From positions 1 to 64,000 of the forward strand of contig JAUYAU010000004.1 of assembly GCA_030693335.1 (NCBI GenBank): DNA of 64,000 nt, written 5' to 3'. Every line of letters starts with the position of its first letter. Position 1 is the stretch's first letter. This DNA is from Sulfuricurvum sp. (lineage in GTDB: Bacteria > Campylobacterota > Campylobacteria > Campylobacterales > Sulfurimonadaceae). Positions 9,895-17,779 of this stretch are shown one piece after another. The notes below the pieces were generated by a model. That model worked only from the letters and a program-made list of their open reading frames with translations. It had not been told where the DNA came from and made no database searches. The translations under genes were made by a program, and so were the position numbers.

Positions 9895-10125
9895 ATGATT
9901 AAGATAGGATTGGCAATCATTTTGGCTACGATGAGTTTATATGCATCCACACCGAATGTTGAACAAAAAGCGAACTTGCAAGAAACCGTTGAAATACAAA
10001 AAAGATTGTATGAGCGATATGAACGTACAAAGCGTCCGGTTGAAAAAGCACATGCACTAAAAGTATATAAAGATTTTACTGCAAATGCCAAAGAAGCTTA
10101 CGGTGAAAGTATTAAGAGTATTTGA
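9895..10125 (+). CDS. Tiny exported basic protein (paralog B)
   Basis: A 76-residue protein beginning MIKIGLAIILATMSLYAS, a signal peptide nearly the same as that of the gene at 9336. The start is set at ATG 9895, which has CAAGGAG 8 nt upstream; an earlier TTG at 9865 would add ten residues ahead of the signal and lacks such a site. The mature part is basic and helical in character (ETVEIQKRLYERYERTKRPVEKAHALKVYKDF) but lacks the many histidines of paralog A. It would be secreted to the periplasm or beyond. Function unknown. Confidence 0.7.
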   Translation: MIKIGLAIILATMSLYASTPNVEQKANLQETVEIQKRLYERYERTKRPVEKAHALKVYKDFTANAKEAYGESIKSI

Positions 10126-10170
10126 AATAAATTATCCTCCCTCATAGGGGGAAATCTTCTCCCTGCTTTC

Positions 10171-10199
10171 TTGACTCCCATAATACCTTCGGTTATAAT
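10171..10199 (+). promoter_or_regulatory. Consensus-like promoter directly in front of the permease gene
   Basis: TTGACT (10171-10176) and TATAAT (10194-10199) are 17 nt apart, the textbook spacing for a housekeeping sigma factor. The permease ATG begins at 10206, only 6 nt after the -10 box, so transcription would start at or within a base or two of the start codon. Confidence 0.65.
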
Positions 10200-10205
10200 C
10201 GTTAA

Positions 10206-11159
10206 ATGAAATATTTACTTCGCTCTCTCTCATATACCCTCTTAATGCTGTTATTTATTTCACTCCTCTCTTTTGGTGCAATCCATATGGCTCCTAACAG
10301 TTTTATGGGGGGTGAGTTAAATCCCAACATGACCCCAGAGGCAATTGCTCAACTCAAAGCGATTTATGGTTTAGATAAACCGTTGTGGAAGCAGTACTTT
10401 GATTGGGTTCTCAACCTGTCACAGCTAAACTTTGGAATTTCCTTTGTCAGTGGTCAACAAGTCAGCGAGGCAGTTGCTGATCGTCTTCCTGTGACGCTGT
10501 GGATGAATATTATTGCCCTTTTTATTACTTTTGCCCTTTCTCTTTGGATGGGGATAAAAGCGGCTATGAAATATGAGAAGAAAACGGATCATTTGATCAC
10601 ACAAATTTCATTGTTGAGTTTTGCGATGCCTTCTTACTATTTGGCATTGGTGCTGATGATGGTACTGAGTGTCACGTTGGGATGGTTTCCTATCGCAGGA
10701 TTACACTCTCTTGAGCCGCCGCAAGGGTTGGGCTATTATTTAGATATGGCGTGGCATTTGGTGTTGCCTATTGGGGTGATGGTGTTTGTAGGAGTTGGGA
10801 GTTTGGTGTTATACATACGCTCACTGACTCTCGAAATCCTTAAAAGCGATTATGTCTATTTTGCACGTGCACGGGGAATTGATGAAAAAAAACTGATCCG
10901 TTATTTTATCCTCCCCAATCTTTTGCCACCAATCGTCACGATCTTAGGACTTTCTCTTCCAGGTTTAATCGGCGGATCGGTGATACTGGAATCTATTTTT
11001 GGGATTGAGGGGATGGGACAGCTTTTTTACATGAGTGCTATGAGTCGGGATTATCCGGTAATTATGGGAATTTTGATGATGAGTGCGTTTTTAACGCTGA
11101 TTGGTAATCAGATTGCCGATGCGGTGTTATTGAAGTTAAATCCGTTTGTTAAAAGGTAG
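10206..11159 (+). CDS. ABC transporter permease, DppB/OppB type, standing alone
   Basis: A 317-residue inner-membrane permease with about six membrane segments. It has the family's N-terminal segment ending in the periplasmic HMAPN, and the cytoplasmic EAA loop around residues 220-240 (YFARARGIDEKKLIRYFILPNLLPPI) that contacts the ATPase. Such subunits normally pair with a DppC permease, two ATPases and a binding protein for peptides or nickel, but no partner genes are adjacent. It starts 6 nt after a -10 box, with no ribosome site, so the message may be leaderless. The substrate cannot be told. Confidence 0.88.
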   Translation: MKYLLRSLSYTLLMLLFISLLSFGAIHMAPNSFMGGELNPNMTPEAIAQLKAIYGLDKPLWKQYFDWVLNLSQLNFGISFVSGQQVSEAVADRLPVTLWMNIIALFITFALSLWMGIKAAMKYEKKTDHLITQISLLSFAMPSYYLALVLMMVLSVTLGWFPIAGLHSLEPPQGLGYYLDMAWHLVLPIGVMVFVGVGSLVLYIRSLTLEILKSDYVYFARARGIDEKKLIRYFILPNLLPPIVTILGLSLPGLIGGSVILESIFGIEGMGQLFYMSAMSRDYPVIMGILMMSAFLTLIGNQIADAVLLKLNPFVKR

Positions 11160-11165
11160 TGTAGT

Positions 11166-11194
11166 TTTCTTTTCTTTCCCGCAAAGAAAAGAAA
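11166..11194. terminator. Perfect 12-bp hairpin, probable bidirectional terminator
   Basis: TTTCTTTTCTTT (11166-11177), loop CCCGC, AAAGAAAAGAAA (11183-11194). It directly follows the permease gene. Purine/pyrimidine bias gives weak pairing but T-rich and A-rich arms on the two strands. Part of the composite repeat that fills 11160-11416. Confidence 0.5.
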
Positions 11195-11206
11195 CAAAAG
11201 AAGCTC

Positions 11207-11280
11207 GTCTCTCAATCAAACCGCTAACGCATCACTTCGCACGTCTGTGGTGAGCGTTGCTATTTGGATGATTGAGAGAC
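11207..11280. repeat. Long imperfect inverted repeat
   Basis: GTCTCTCAATCA at 11207-11218 is perfectly complementary to TGATTGAGAGAC at 11269-11280, and pairing continues inward imperfectly (CTAACGC with GCGTTG, ATCAC with GTGAG) to a loop of roughly a dozen bases. This gives a stem of about 30 positions between the permease and nusA genes. It could be a structured RNA, a miniature non-autonomous element or a transcription barrier. Confidence 0.5.
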
Positions 11281-11313
11281 CAATGATTAATAATGCCACC
11301 ACGACACACCAAA

Positions 11314-11409
11314 AGCCCGATCGCTGGCAGTCGTGCCAAAGCGTATCGGAAGCGTCTTGTTGTGGGGGCGATTTTCTTTTGATACTTTTCTTATGAAAAA
11401 GAAAAGTAT
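11314..11409 (+). repeat. Interspersed repeat, copy 1, with terminal hairpin
   Basis: A segment (11314-11381) that aligns without gaps to 33436-33503; over the last 50 positions 41 are the same. Both copies are followed at once by a TTCTT/AAGAA-rich hairpin (here 11382-11409, 11-bp stem, 6-nt loop) and both lie between converging genes. Read in one frame both copies give RAKAYR[K/Q]R then AIFF, and most differences fall at third codon positions, so the repeat may descend from coding sequence. Confidence 0.6.
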
Positions 11410-11416
11410 GTATCCA

Positions 11417-12538
11417 TTAATTCCCAAAAAGTGCTTCGAGAGAACCGATACCGTCTTTTTTCTCTTCAGTACCTGCAGCCGATTCGCCTTGCTCTTTGAG
11501 TTCTATGGTATAGCCTGTAAGCATGGATGCTAGACGGATATTGATTCCGCTTTTGCCGATTGCTTTTGATTTTTGATCACTAGGAAGAGTAATAATGGCT
11601 TTTTTCTCTTCACCTTCGCCATCAACGATGACAACGGAACTGATAATTGCAGGACTCATTGCTCGTGAGATAAAGAGTTCAGGAGAGGCGCTGTATTCGA
11701 TACAGTCAATATTCTCACCGCACAGCTCTTCGCTGACGGCATTGATACGTACACCGCGTACGCCAACCGTGGCGCCGATAGGGTCAATTTGCGGTCGGAT
11801 CGTGTAGAGGGCGATTTTTGCACGCTCTCCGGGGATACGGGCAGATTTTTCGATGATAACGATACCGTCTTTGATCTCAGGAACTTCGAGGGCGAGCAGC
11901 TCTTCGAGAAATTTGGGAGAAGTACGTGAAAGCTCCATGGAAATACCCGTATTTTTATCCACTTGAACACGGCGGACGATGGCACTTACGACATCGCCCA
12001 CTTTGAATTTTTCTCCCTTAATACGGTTTTTCATTGGCAATAAGGCACGAATTTCATCGATCTCTATGGTGGTATTTTGATCATTGTCTACACGGGTAAC
12101 ACGGCCAGATACGATTTGGTTGATTTTGCTTTTGTATTTGTCGTAGAGGTCATTTTCAACAAGACGCTGTATGTGAAATTCAATTTCACGGTGCAAAGTT
12201 GCAAAGGCACTTCGGCCATAGGTTTCAATATCATGTTCCATCTGAAGTTGATCACCGATTTCAGCCTCGTCATCGATCTCACGCGCTTCAGTAATGCTCA
12301 TGTAGGCACCTGCCTGCTCTCCTTGAAGTTCGGGAGCATCATCTGCAATAACGGTAATGACTTGACGTAATTTAACCCCTTTGGTCTCATCATCAATATC
12401 TGCTTCAAAAGCAAAAGTCGGATTGATAATACGTTTGGCGGTTTGGATAAAAGAGGTTTTAATAGCCTCTTTTACACTCTCTTGGCTGAGCCCTTTTTCG
12501 CTGGCTATTGAATCAATAATGTCTAAAATATTTTCCAT
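11417..12538 (-). CDS. nusA: Transcription termination/antitermination factor NusA
   Basis: A 373-residue RNA polymerase-binding elongation factor. Domains in order: N-terminal polymerase-binding part (about 1-125), S1 (about 130-200, SGRVTRVDNDQNTTIEI), KH1 and KH2 (about 225-350, with the linking GVRGVRINAVSEEL and AIGKSGINIRLAS). The C-terminal acidic repeats of E. coli NusA are missing, as usual in Campylobacterota, and a short tail replaces them. It is divergent from the HP0268-miaB operon, the same arrangement as in Campylobacter. Its 3' end faces the hairpin repeat. Confidence 0.96.
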   Translation of the reverse strand: MENILDIIDSIASEKGLSQESVKEAIKTSFIQTAKRIINPTFAFEADIDDETKGVKLRQVITVIADDAPELQGEQAGAYMSITEAREIDDEAEIGDQLQMEHDIETYGRSAFATLHREIEFHIQRLVENDLYDKYKSKINQIVSGRVTRVDNDQNTTIEIDEIRALLPMKNRIKGEKFKVGDVVSAIVRRVQVDKNTGISMELSRTSPKFLEELLALEVPEIKDGIVIIEKSARIPGERAKIALYTIRPQIDPIGATVGVRGVRINAVSEELCGENIDCIEYSASPELFISRAMSPAIISSVVIVDGEGEEKKAIITLPSDQKSKAIGKSGINIRLASMLTGYTIELKEQGESAAGTEEKKDGIGSLEALFGN

Positions 12539-12656
12539 GGAAATGTCCTAATTTGGGTGTATCATAAAAAAATAATGGGTAATGTGGGAAGCTTTTTTAT
12601 GAAGAAAATGAATTATACAACAGATACACTTAATGGGATATTTATTGAAACACCGA

Positions 12657-12662
12657 TATAAT
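12657..12662 (+). promoter_or_regulatory. Probable -10 box of the HP0268-miaB operon
   Basis: TATAAT 43 nt before the ATG at 12705, in the 166-nt gap between the divergent nusA and HP0268-like genes. Confidence 0.5.
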
Positions 12663-12704
12663 CCCCTATTAATCAAGAACTCAAATAACCCAAGGGGTAG
12701 ACAC

Positions 12705-12947
12705 ATGGAACTTAAAGTAGCACGCAACGATACTGATGCTAAACCGAAAAAAATCGACCTTAAAAAAATGACAGAGATGATTGAGAAAAGTAACTCAGTC
12801 ATTTTTTATTTTGACCGTGAAAATTCACATAAAGATCTTTTAGCATTGCAAGATCATTTTGAGGGAATCGGCAAAAGCTTTTACATGCGTGAAGTACGTT
12901 TTGGTCTTTCTGCAAACGAATATATGTATGAGGTTCACATTTTATAA
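12705..12947 (+). CDS. HP0268-family small nuclease-like protein
   Basis: An 80-residue protein the same size as Helicobacter pylori HP0268, a small alpha/beta protein reported to have nicking endonuclease and RNase activity. Start at ATG 12705 with AAGGGG about 8 nt upstream; a longer frame upstream lacks a site. It lies directly ahead of miaB with a 1-nt overlap, as HP0268 lies ahead of HP0269 (miaB), and this neighbourhood is much of the basis for the call. Residues such as [11 protein letters not shown] (about 33-43) are the conserved core. Whether the activity matters to the tRNA-modifying neighbour is not known. Confidence 0.8.
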   Translation: MELKVARNDTDAKPKKIDLKKMTEMIEKSNSVIFYFDRENSHKDLLALQDHFEGIGKSFYMREVRFGLSANEYMYEVHIL

Positions 12948-14248
12948 TGTCTAAAAAGCTTTTTATCGAGACTCTGGGATGCGCGATGAATGTTCGCGAC
13001 TCAGAGCACATGATTGCCGAACTCAACGCCAGTGAGGGGTATGAACTGACAACGGATGCGCATGAAGCGGACCTGATTATGATCAATACCTGTTCGGTTC
13101 GTGAAAAACCGGTACACAAGCTCTTTTCTGAATTGGGTGTTTTTAACCGACTCAAAAAAGAGGGTGCTAAAATCGGTGTTTGCGGATGTACGGCATCGCA
13201 TTTGGGTAAAGAGATTATTAAAAAGGCACCCTTTGTTAATTTTGTATTGGGTGCGCGTAATGTCTCGAAAATTGCGGATATTATCCACAAAGACAAAGCG
13301 GTAGAGATAGACATCGATTACGATGAATCCCAATTTGCTTTCAAAGACTTTCGCTCCAGCGGATATAAGGCCTACATCAATATCTCGATAGGATGCGACA
13401 AACAGTGTACGTTTTGTATTGTCCCAAAGACACGTGGAGATGAGATCTCTATTCCCTCAAATCTGATCGTAGCGGAAGCTGCAAAAGCTGCTCAAAACGG
13501 TGCAAAAGAGATCTTTTTACTGGGTCAAAACGTCAACAATTATGGCCGCCGTTTTTCAGGTGACCATGAAAAAGTGAATTTCACGGAGCTTTTGCGTCGT
13601 GTCAGTGCGGTTGAAGGTGTTGAGCGTATACGATTTACGTCACCGCATCCGTTACACATGGACGATGAATTCATCGAAGAGTTTGCCAAAAATCCAAAAA
13701 TCTGTAAATCGATGCACATGCCTTTGCAAAGCGGTTCGACTGAGATTCTCAAAGCAATGAAGCGCGGCTATAGTAAAGAGTGGTTTCTCAACCGTGTTGA
13801 GAAGCTGCGAGCGATGGTTCCGAATGTCAGTATCAGCACCGATATTATCGTAGCATTTCCGGGTGAAACGGATGAAGATTTTGAACACACAATGGACGTG
13901 GTACGAAAGGTGCGTTTTGAGCAGCTATTTAGTTTTAAATATTCGCCTCGACCACTAACTGAAGCGGAAGCATTTACGAACGTTGTTGATTCAGAAGTGG
14001 GATCCGAGCGTTTAAATACTCTTCAATCGTATCACGACTCTATATTGGATGACCTCAAGGCAGTTAATCTTGGAAAAGTCGTAGAGGTTTATTTCGAAGA
14101 GCTTCGAAATGATGGGTTTGTGGCAGGACGCAGTGGCAACAACATCATGATCAAAGTCAAGGGAAGCGAAGAGTGGCTGGGGAAAATAGCCAAAGTGAAA
14201 ATCACGGAGGTTTCCCGTATGGTTCAATACGGAGAAATCGTTGCGTAA
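12947..14248 (+). CDS. miaB: tRNA-2-methylthio-N6-dimethylallyladenosine synthase MiaB
   Basis: A radical-SAM methylthiotransferase that adds the 2-methylthio group at tRNA position 37. N-terminal cluster ligands Cys12, Cys49 and Cys81 bind the auxiliary iron-sulfur cluster, and the radical-SAM cluster ligands are Cys150, Cys154 and Cys157 (GCDKQCTFC). A C-terminal TRAM domain covers about residues 370-430. Length (433) is normal. MiaB rather than RimO is favoured by the N-terminal [13 protein letters not shown] and by the HP0268 neighbour; the RimO gene is separately present at 23212. It overlaps its neighbours by 1 and 8 nt. Confidence 0.95.
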   Translation: MSKKLFIETLGCAMNVRDSEHMIAELNASEGYELTTDAHEADLIMINTCSVREKPVHKLFSELGVFNRLKKEGAKIGVCGCTASHLGKEIIKKAPFVNFVLGARNVSKIADIIHKDKAVEIDIDYDESQFAFKDFRSSGYKAYINISIGCDKQCTFCIVPKTRGDEISIPSNLIVAEAAKAAQNGAKEIFLLGQNVNNYGRRFSGDHEKVNFTELLRRVSAVEGVERIRFTSPHPLHMDDEFIEEFAKNPKICKSMHMPLQSGSTEILKAMKRGYSKEWFLNRVEKLRAMVPNVSISTDIIVAFPGETDEDFEHTMDVVRKVRFEQLFSFKYSPRPLTEAEAFTNVVDSEVGSERLNTLQSYHDSILDDLKAVNLGKVVEVYFEELRNDGFVAGRSGNNIMIKVKGSEEWLGKIAKVKITEVSRMVQYGEIVA

Positions 14249-14867
14249 GCGTTTTCTACGCGCACTTGCTCTTAATGTTGTTCCATTCATTGGGGCATTT
14301 CTTATCCGAATCATTTATTTAACTTCACGAAAACATTTTCATATGCCGCTAGTGATTCCGCAAGAACCGGTCATATTCGCCTTTTGGCACGGCGATTTAT
14401 TGATGCAGCCCTATTTGTATTACCAATTTCGTAAAATTCCCAAAGCAAAAGTACTCATTAGTGATCATTTTGACGGTCAGATCATTGCCCGTATCATGAC
14501 TTTTTTTCGCTTGGGAACGATTCACGGTTCAACAACCCGAGGCGGTGCAAAAGTTTTAATTCAAGGGTTGAAATCACTCTCGGATGGCTATGACATCGGA
14601 ATCACTCCTGATGGTCCTAAAGGACCTCGCTATACGGTGAGTGACGGAGTTGTCGTGATGGCTCAAAAACGGCAGGCCAAAGTGATCGTTTACAGTTGTG
14701 CCCCCTCATCGTATTGGCAGCTTGGAAGCTGGGACCGTTTTGTAATTCCAAAGCCGTTTGGCGTTTTAAACTTCTATGCATCAGAGCCCATTGATTTGGA
14801 AGGAGTGCAGATGGATGAAGCAAAAGAACGTTTGCATAAAGCGCTCATGCTTCATGCTTTGTCATGA
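14241..14867 (+). CDS. DUF374 / lysophospholipid acyltransferase-like protein
   Basis: A 208-residue protein with one N-terminal membrane segment (about residues 8-28) and the DUF374 core: FWHGDLLM near residue 50 holds a His-containing site, ISDHFDG at about 74-80, GSTTRGGAK at about 95-103 and TPDGPKGPR at about 126-134. The family resembles lipid A/phospholipid acyltransferases, but the acceptor is unproven. It starts at TTG 14241, with GGAG 7 nt upstream, overlapping the miaB stop by 8 nt, and its own stop overlaps the recombinase start by 4 nt. Probably a cytoplasmic-face inner-membrane enzyme for envelope lipids. Confidence 0.8.
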   Translation: MRKRFLRALALNVVPFIGAFLIRIIYLTSRKHFHMPLVIPQEPVIFAFWHGDLLMQPYLYYQFRKIPKAKVLISDHFDGQIIARIMTFFRLGTIHGSTTRGGAKVLIQGLKSLSDGYDIGITPDGPKGPRYTVSDGVVVMAQKRQAKVIVYSCAPSSYWQLGSWDRFVIPKPFGVLNFYASEPIDLEGVQMDEAKERLHKALMLHALS

Positions 14868-15709
14868 TTGAGTTACACACTCAAAAAGAAGAGTTTCTTA
14901 AATATTGTGAGGAGTTCAGAGGATATTCTCCTTTGACTGTTTTTAGTTATGAAGAGTCCATCACGGAGATGATTAAACACGCTGATATCGAGTATTCAGG
15001 GGAAGAAATACATATAAATTTGATTCCGCTTAGGATGAAAATTGTTTCTCTGAAAGCCAAAACAATCGCGCGTAAATTAAGTGCGATACGCAGTTTCGTT
15101 AAATACCTTCGCCGTGATGGGACGGTTATTCATCTGAGGGCAGATGAGAGTATTAAAATTCCTAAAACACTGCCAAAGCCTGTATCGCATGAACATATTA
15201 TAGAAGCACTCTCACATGCCCCTATGATGGAGCATTTAGCTATTTTGATGCTTTATACGATGGGATTAAGGATCAGCGAACTCGCAATGTTACGTACAGC
15301 AAACGTGGGAGAACGATGGTGCAGGGTTATGGGAAAAGGGTCTAAAGAACGTGATGTACCTGTTTTAAAGGACGTTTATGTGGCAATACAACACTATAAA
15401 GTTCAAAAAGGCGAAGGGGAGTTTCTCTTTGAGGCAAACGGAGAAAAATTAAGCGAAAATAGTCTAAGATACTCTATTATGAAGGTTTTTAAAGAGGTTG
15501 GATTGCATGTGACTCCTCACCAGCTTCGACATGCATACGCGACGGAATTATTAAATAATAATGCCCGAATTGCCGATGTTAGTGAATTGCTCGGTCATTC
15601 AAGTATGGCAACAACACAGATTTATACCAAGTTGGGAAATGCGTTGAAAATGGATAATTACCTCAAATCGCACCCTTTATGTCACAAAACAGAGGATAAA
15701 GAGTGCTAG
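14864..15709 (+). CDS. Tyrosine recombinase, XerC/XerD-like
   Basis: A 281-residue site-specific recombinase. An N-terminal SAM-like core-binding domain spans about 1-95 and the catalytic domain follows with all expected residues: Arg136 (GLRISEL), Lys158 (GKGSKER), His219 and Arg222 (HQLRHAYA), His245 (LGHSS) and nucleophile Tyr254 (QIYTKL). The setting, in the middle of a housekeeping operon with 4-7 nt overlaps, argues for a resident Xer role (chromosome dimer resolution) rather than a phage or integron integrase. Campylobacter and Helicobacter use a single XerH of somewhat greater length; whether this is its counterpart needs comparison. Confidence 0.88.
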   Translation: MIELHTQKEEFLKYCEEFRGYSPLTVFSYEESITEMIKHADIEYSGEEIHINLIPLRMKIVSLKAKTIARKLSAIRSFVKYLRRDGTVIHLRADESIKIPKTLPKPVSHEHIIEALSHAPMMEHLAILMLYTMGLRISELAMLRTANVGERWCRVMGKGSKERDVPVLKDVYVAIQHYKVQKGEGEFLFEANGEKLSENSLRYSIMKVFKEVGLHVTPHQLRHAYATELLNNNARIADVSELLGHSSMATTQIYTKLGNALKMDNYLKSHPLCHKTEDKEC

Positions 15710-16737
15710 AGCGGCTGTTCCAAAAAATATTTGTTTCCATTGTTCCGGTTGTTGATGGGCATGAAGTGCTGACCGTTGTTCTTAAAAAGAAAAAAGTTTT
15801 GTACAAAGAGCAGCGCCATTTTGAAGGAAGCGAACCTTCACGTGCCATGAACCGGTACATTCAAGAAACTGTCGATGCTTCTCCTCTTTATTACATCAGT
15901 ACTATCAATACTCAGGCTCATCAAGGCGCGCATGCAGGCTGCATGAATAACAAAAAAACGCAGCACAGCGATGATACTCGTGTAAGCGAAGTTTGCCGGA
16001 ACAAGAAGTGGACACTTTATGCTTCTTTTGATGATTTGCATTCTTTAACCTATGAATATCAGACGGTAGGACTCGATTTTATTTTTTCTCCCTTTTCCAT
16101 TCTCGAATATTCTTTTGCAGATAAAATAAAAGAGACATTTGCTCTTTATGCATTTTCGATGCCGGGCCTTTTCACAGTTGCGATTTTTGATAAGGGCACG
16201 CTTGAATATGCCCATTATTATACGGATGAGAAGACTTCCGATATGGAGGATACATCAGAGACTATGGATGTTGATTTTAACTCCAATATAGTTGAAGAAG
16301 AGGATAGGGACGGACTGATAAATCTGGATGATATTGAGGGGCTTGAGGATCTTGATATTATTGATGATTTGGATTCGCTTAGCGATATTGATGATCTGAA
16401 TGAACTTGAAGAAGTTCATGAGTTTAGTGAAGATATGCCTACGAATGAAGAGAAACGTTTGTCGCGGGAACATATGATGATTAAAGAAGAAATGGATAGC
16501 TCTGCAGAGGATTATCAGCACTTTAGTTACATCCAAAAAACCTTGCATCAGTTTTACGGTATGCCCCAGTGCGGTAACCGTTTTGTGGAAACAGTGTGTA
16601 TTGTAGACTCCAAAGGTGCAAGTGAAGAGTTGAAGCGTTATTTGGAAGAAGAGCTCTTTTTAAATGTTTTGGTTCGTAAGGTAGATGTTCTTGAAACCAT
16701 AAATGCACTTGCAATGGAAGAAGAGGCGGGGCTTTGA
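15703..16737 (+). CDS. PilM-like assembly protein with acidic linker (unrecognised)
   Basis: A 344-residue protein starting at GTG 15703, overlapping the recombinase gene by 7 nt. No family is recognised with certainty. Residues 1-170 begin with FVSIVPVVDGHEVLTVV, suggestive of the actin-like fold start of PilM/GspL proteins. Residues about 205-275 are extremely acidic (for example LDDIEGLEDLDIIDDLDSLSD), probably a flexible linker, followed by a C-terminal domain. The two following genes look like PilN and PilO, the normal partners of PilM, which is the main support. It may correspond to the transformation or type II-like Cts apparatus of Campylobacter. Confidence 0.5.
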   Translation: MLERLFQKIFVSIVPVVDGHEVLTVVLKKKKVLYKEQRHFEGSEPSRAMNRYIQETVDASPLYYISTINTQAHQGAHAGCMNNKKTQHSDDTRVSEVCRNKKWTLYASFDDLHSLTYEYQTVGLDFIFSPFSILEYSFADKIKETFALYAFSMPGLFTVAIFDKGTLEYAHYYTDEKTSDMEDTSETMDVDFNSNIVEEEDRDGLINLDDIEGLEDLDIIDDLDSLSDIDDLNELEEVHEFSEDMPTNEEKRLSREHMMIKEEMDSSAEDYQHFSYIQKTLHQFYGMPQCGNRFVETVCIVDSKGASEELKRYLEEELFLNVLVRKVDVLETINALAMEEEAGL

Positions 16738-17261
16738 AATACAGTTTAATTACCCCTCGGCGTAAAAAAGTCATTAGCGGTGAGATTCAGCTTGCACTTT
16801 TTTTCTTTATGGTGAGCATTGCGATGGTTGTAGGGACCTATCTTTTTTTGAGTTATAAGACCTATGAGTTTAAATCACAGCATGCAAGTATAGGAAAAAG
16901 AATAGAGAACCTTAATGAGAAGACGTATATTTTAGAAAAGAATATTGAAGACATTGAGGCAGCGATTCGTCTGGATGAGGGTATTACGACGAATAACATC
17001 GTGATGAAAGAGAGCATTCGCAATCTTTTTGATCTTGTGCCCGATAAAATCACATTGACTCGTGCAGAGCTTGGAGCTAAATCTCTGGTGCTTTCAGGCA
17101 TTACTCCCAGCAAAGAAACCTATGAATCTTTATTGCAAGCACCGCTAAGGTCTATCTTTCATCAAACCTATACGAGCTATTATCCAGCCAAAAACGGTTG
17201 GTATAACTTTACATCAACAAATTATTTGGATGATGAAACTGCGGCAGAGGTGATTGAATGA
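16734..17261 (+). CDS. PilN-like inner-membrane assembly protein
   Basis: A 175-residue protein with a short cytoplasmic start, one membrane segment at about 18-42 (LALFFFMVSIAMVVGTYLFL), a heptad-like coiled-coil stretch (about 45-85), then a small periplasmic domain with the fold-typical DKITLTRAELGAKSLVLSG segment seen in PilN/GspL-type proteins. Starts at TTG 16734 in a 4-nt overlap with the preceding stop; the next gene again overlaps by 4 nt. The role would be bridging the cytosolic ring and outer-membrane secretin of a type IV pilus or competence machine. Assigned by topology and context more than by sequence. Confidence 0.6.
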   Translation: MKYSLITPRRKKVISGEIQLALFFFMVSIAMVVGTYLFLSYKTYEFKSQHASIGKRIENLNEKTYILEKNIEDIEAAIRLDEGITTNNIVMKESIRNLFDLVPDKITLTRAELGAKSLVLSGITPSKETYESLLQAPLRSIFHQTYTSYYPAKNGWYNFTSTNYLDDETAAEVIE

Positions 17262-17779
17262 GCAAGCGTCAGAATTACCGGACTTTGTTTTTAGTTCTTG
17301 TATCTTTATTCTTATTTATAGGTATTGTCGTATTTTCAGTTCTTTTCTTGATTCCAAAGGGTAAAGAGTATCGTACATTACGGCTGGAAAGTAAAAAAGA
17401 GCAACAGATAATTGGCAGAGTCCAGGGACAATATGACAGAGTGAATAAAAAGCTCGAGAAATTGAAAAGTGACAATGCCCATACCATTACAGCATTTAAA
17501 ACAGCATTCGATCCGAAAAAATTTACAAAAAACAATCATGAAGATTTTGAAGATCTGTATTTAACGGAGATTGAAATGCTAGACCATAATGGTTCATTTA
17601 AGATCTATGAAGTCAATGCCACAACGAAGATAACATCACCGCAGGTCTTTTATCAATTTCTTGAGAAAATAAATAAAAGTGACTGGATTATAGGGGTTAA
17701 TTTTCCTATCTATTTTGAGCGTGAGGGAGATAGAATTAAATCATCCTTTACGATGAAAGTTCATCGCAGCACTATTTAA
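17258..17779 (+). CDS. PilO-like inner-membrane assembly protein
   Basis: A 173-residue protein with a membrane segment near the N-terminus (about 10-32), a coiled-coil stretch (about 38-75) and a compact periplasmic domain ending in a strand (SSFTMKVHRSTI). The plan is that of PilO/GspM proteins, and it follows a PilN-like gene with a 4-nt overlap. It is the last gene of the seven-gene run starting at 12705. Its stop overlaps the end of proC on the other strand by 8 nt. Confidence 0.58.
   Translation: MSKRQNYRTLFLVLVSLFLFIGIVVFSVLFLIPKGKEYRTLRLESKKEQQIIGRVQGQYDRVNKKLEKLKSDNAHTITAFKTAFDPKKFTKNNHEDFEDLYLTEIEMLDHNGSFKIYEVNATTKITSPQVFYQFLEKINKSDWIIGVNFPIYFEREGDRIKSSFTMKVHRSTI

Noticed and set aside
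11333-11533. A frame across repeat copy 1 into the end of nusA
   Set aside because: Different frame from copy 2, no ribosome site, overlaps nusA antisense.
12548-12704. Minus-strand frame in the nusA-HP0268 gap
   Set aside because: Low-complexity translation, no ribosome site, and antisense to the HP0268-like gene; the gap better explained by divergent promoters.
14864-15709. Recombinase as integrase of a genomic island
   Set aside because: It is embedded with 4-7 nt overlaps in a conserved housekeeping run, without nearby att repeats, tRNA or phage genes.
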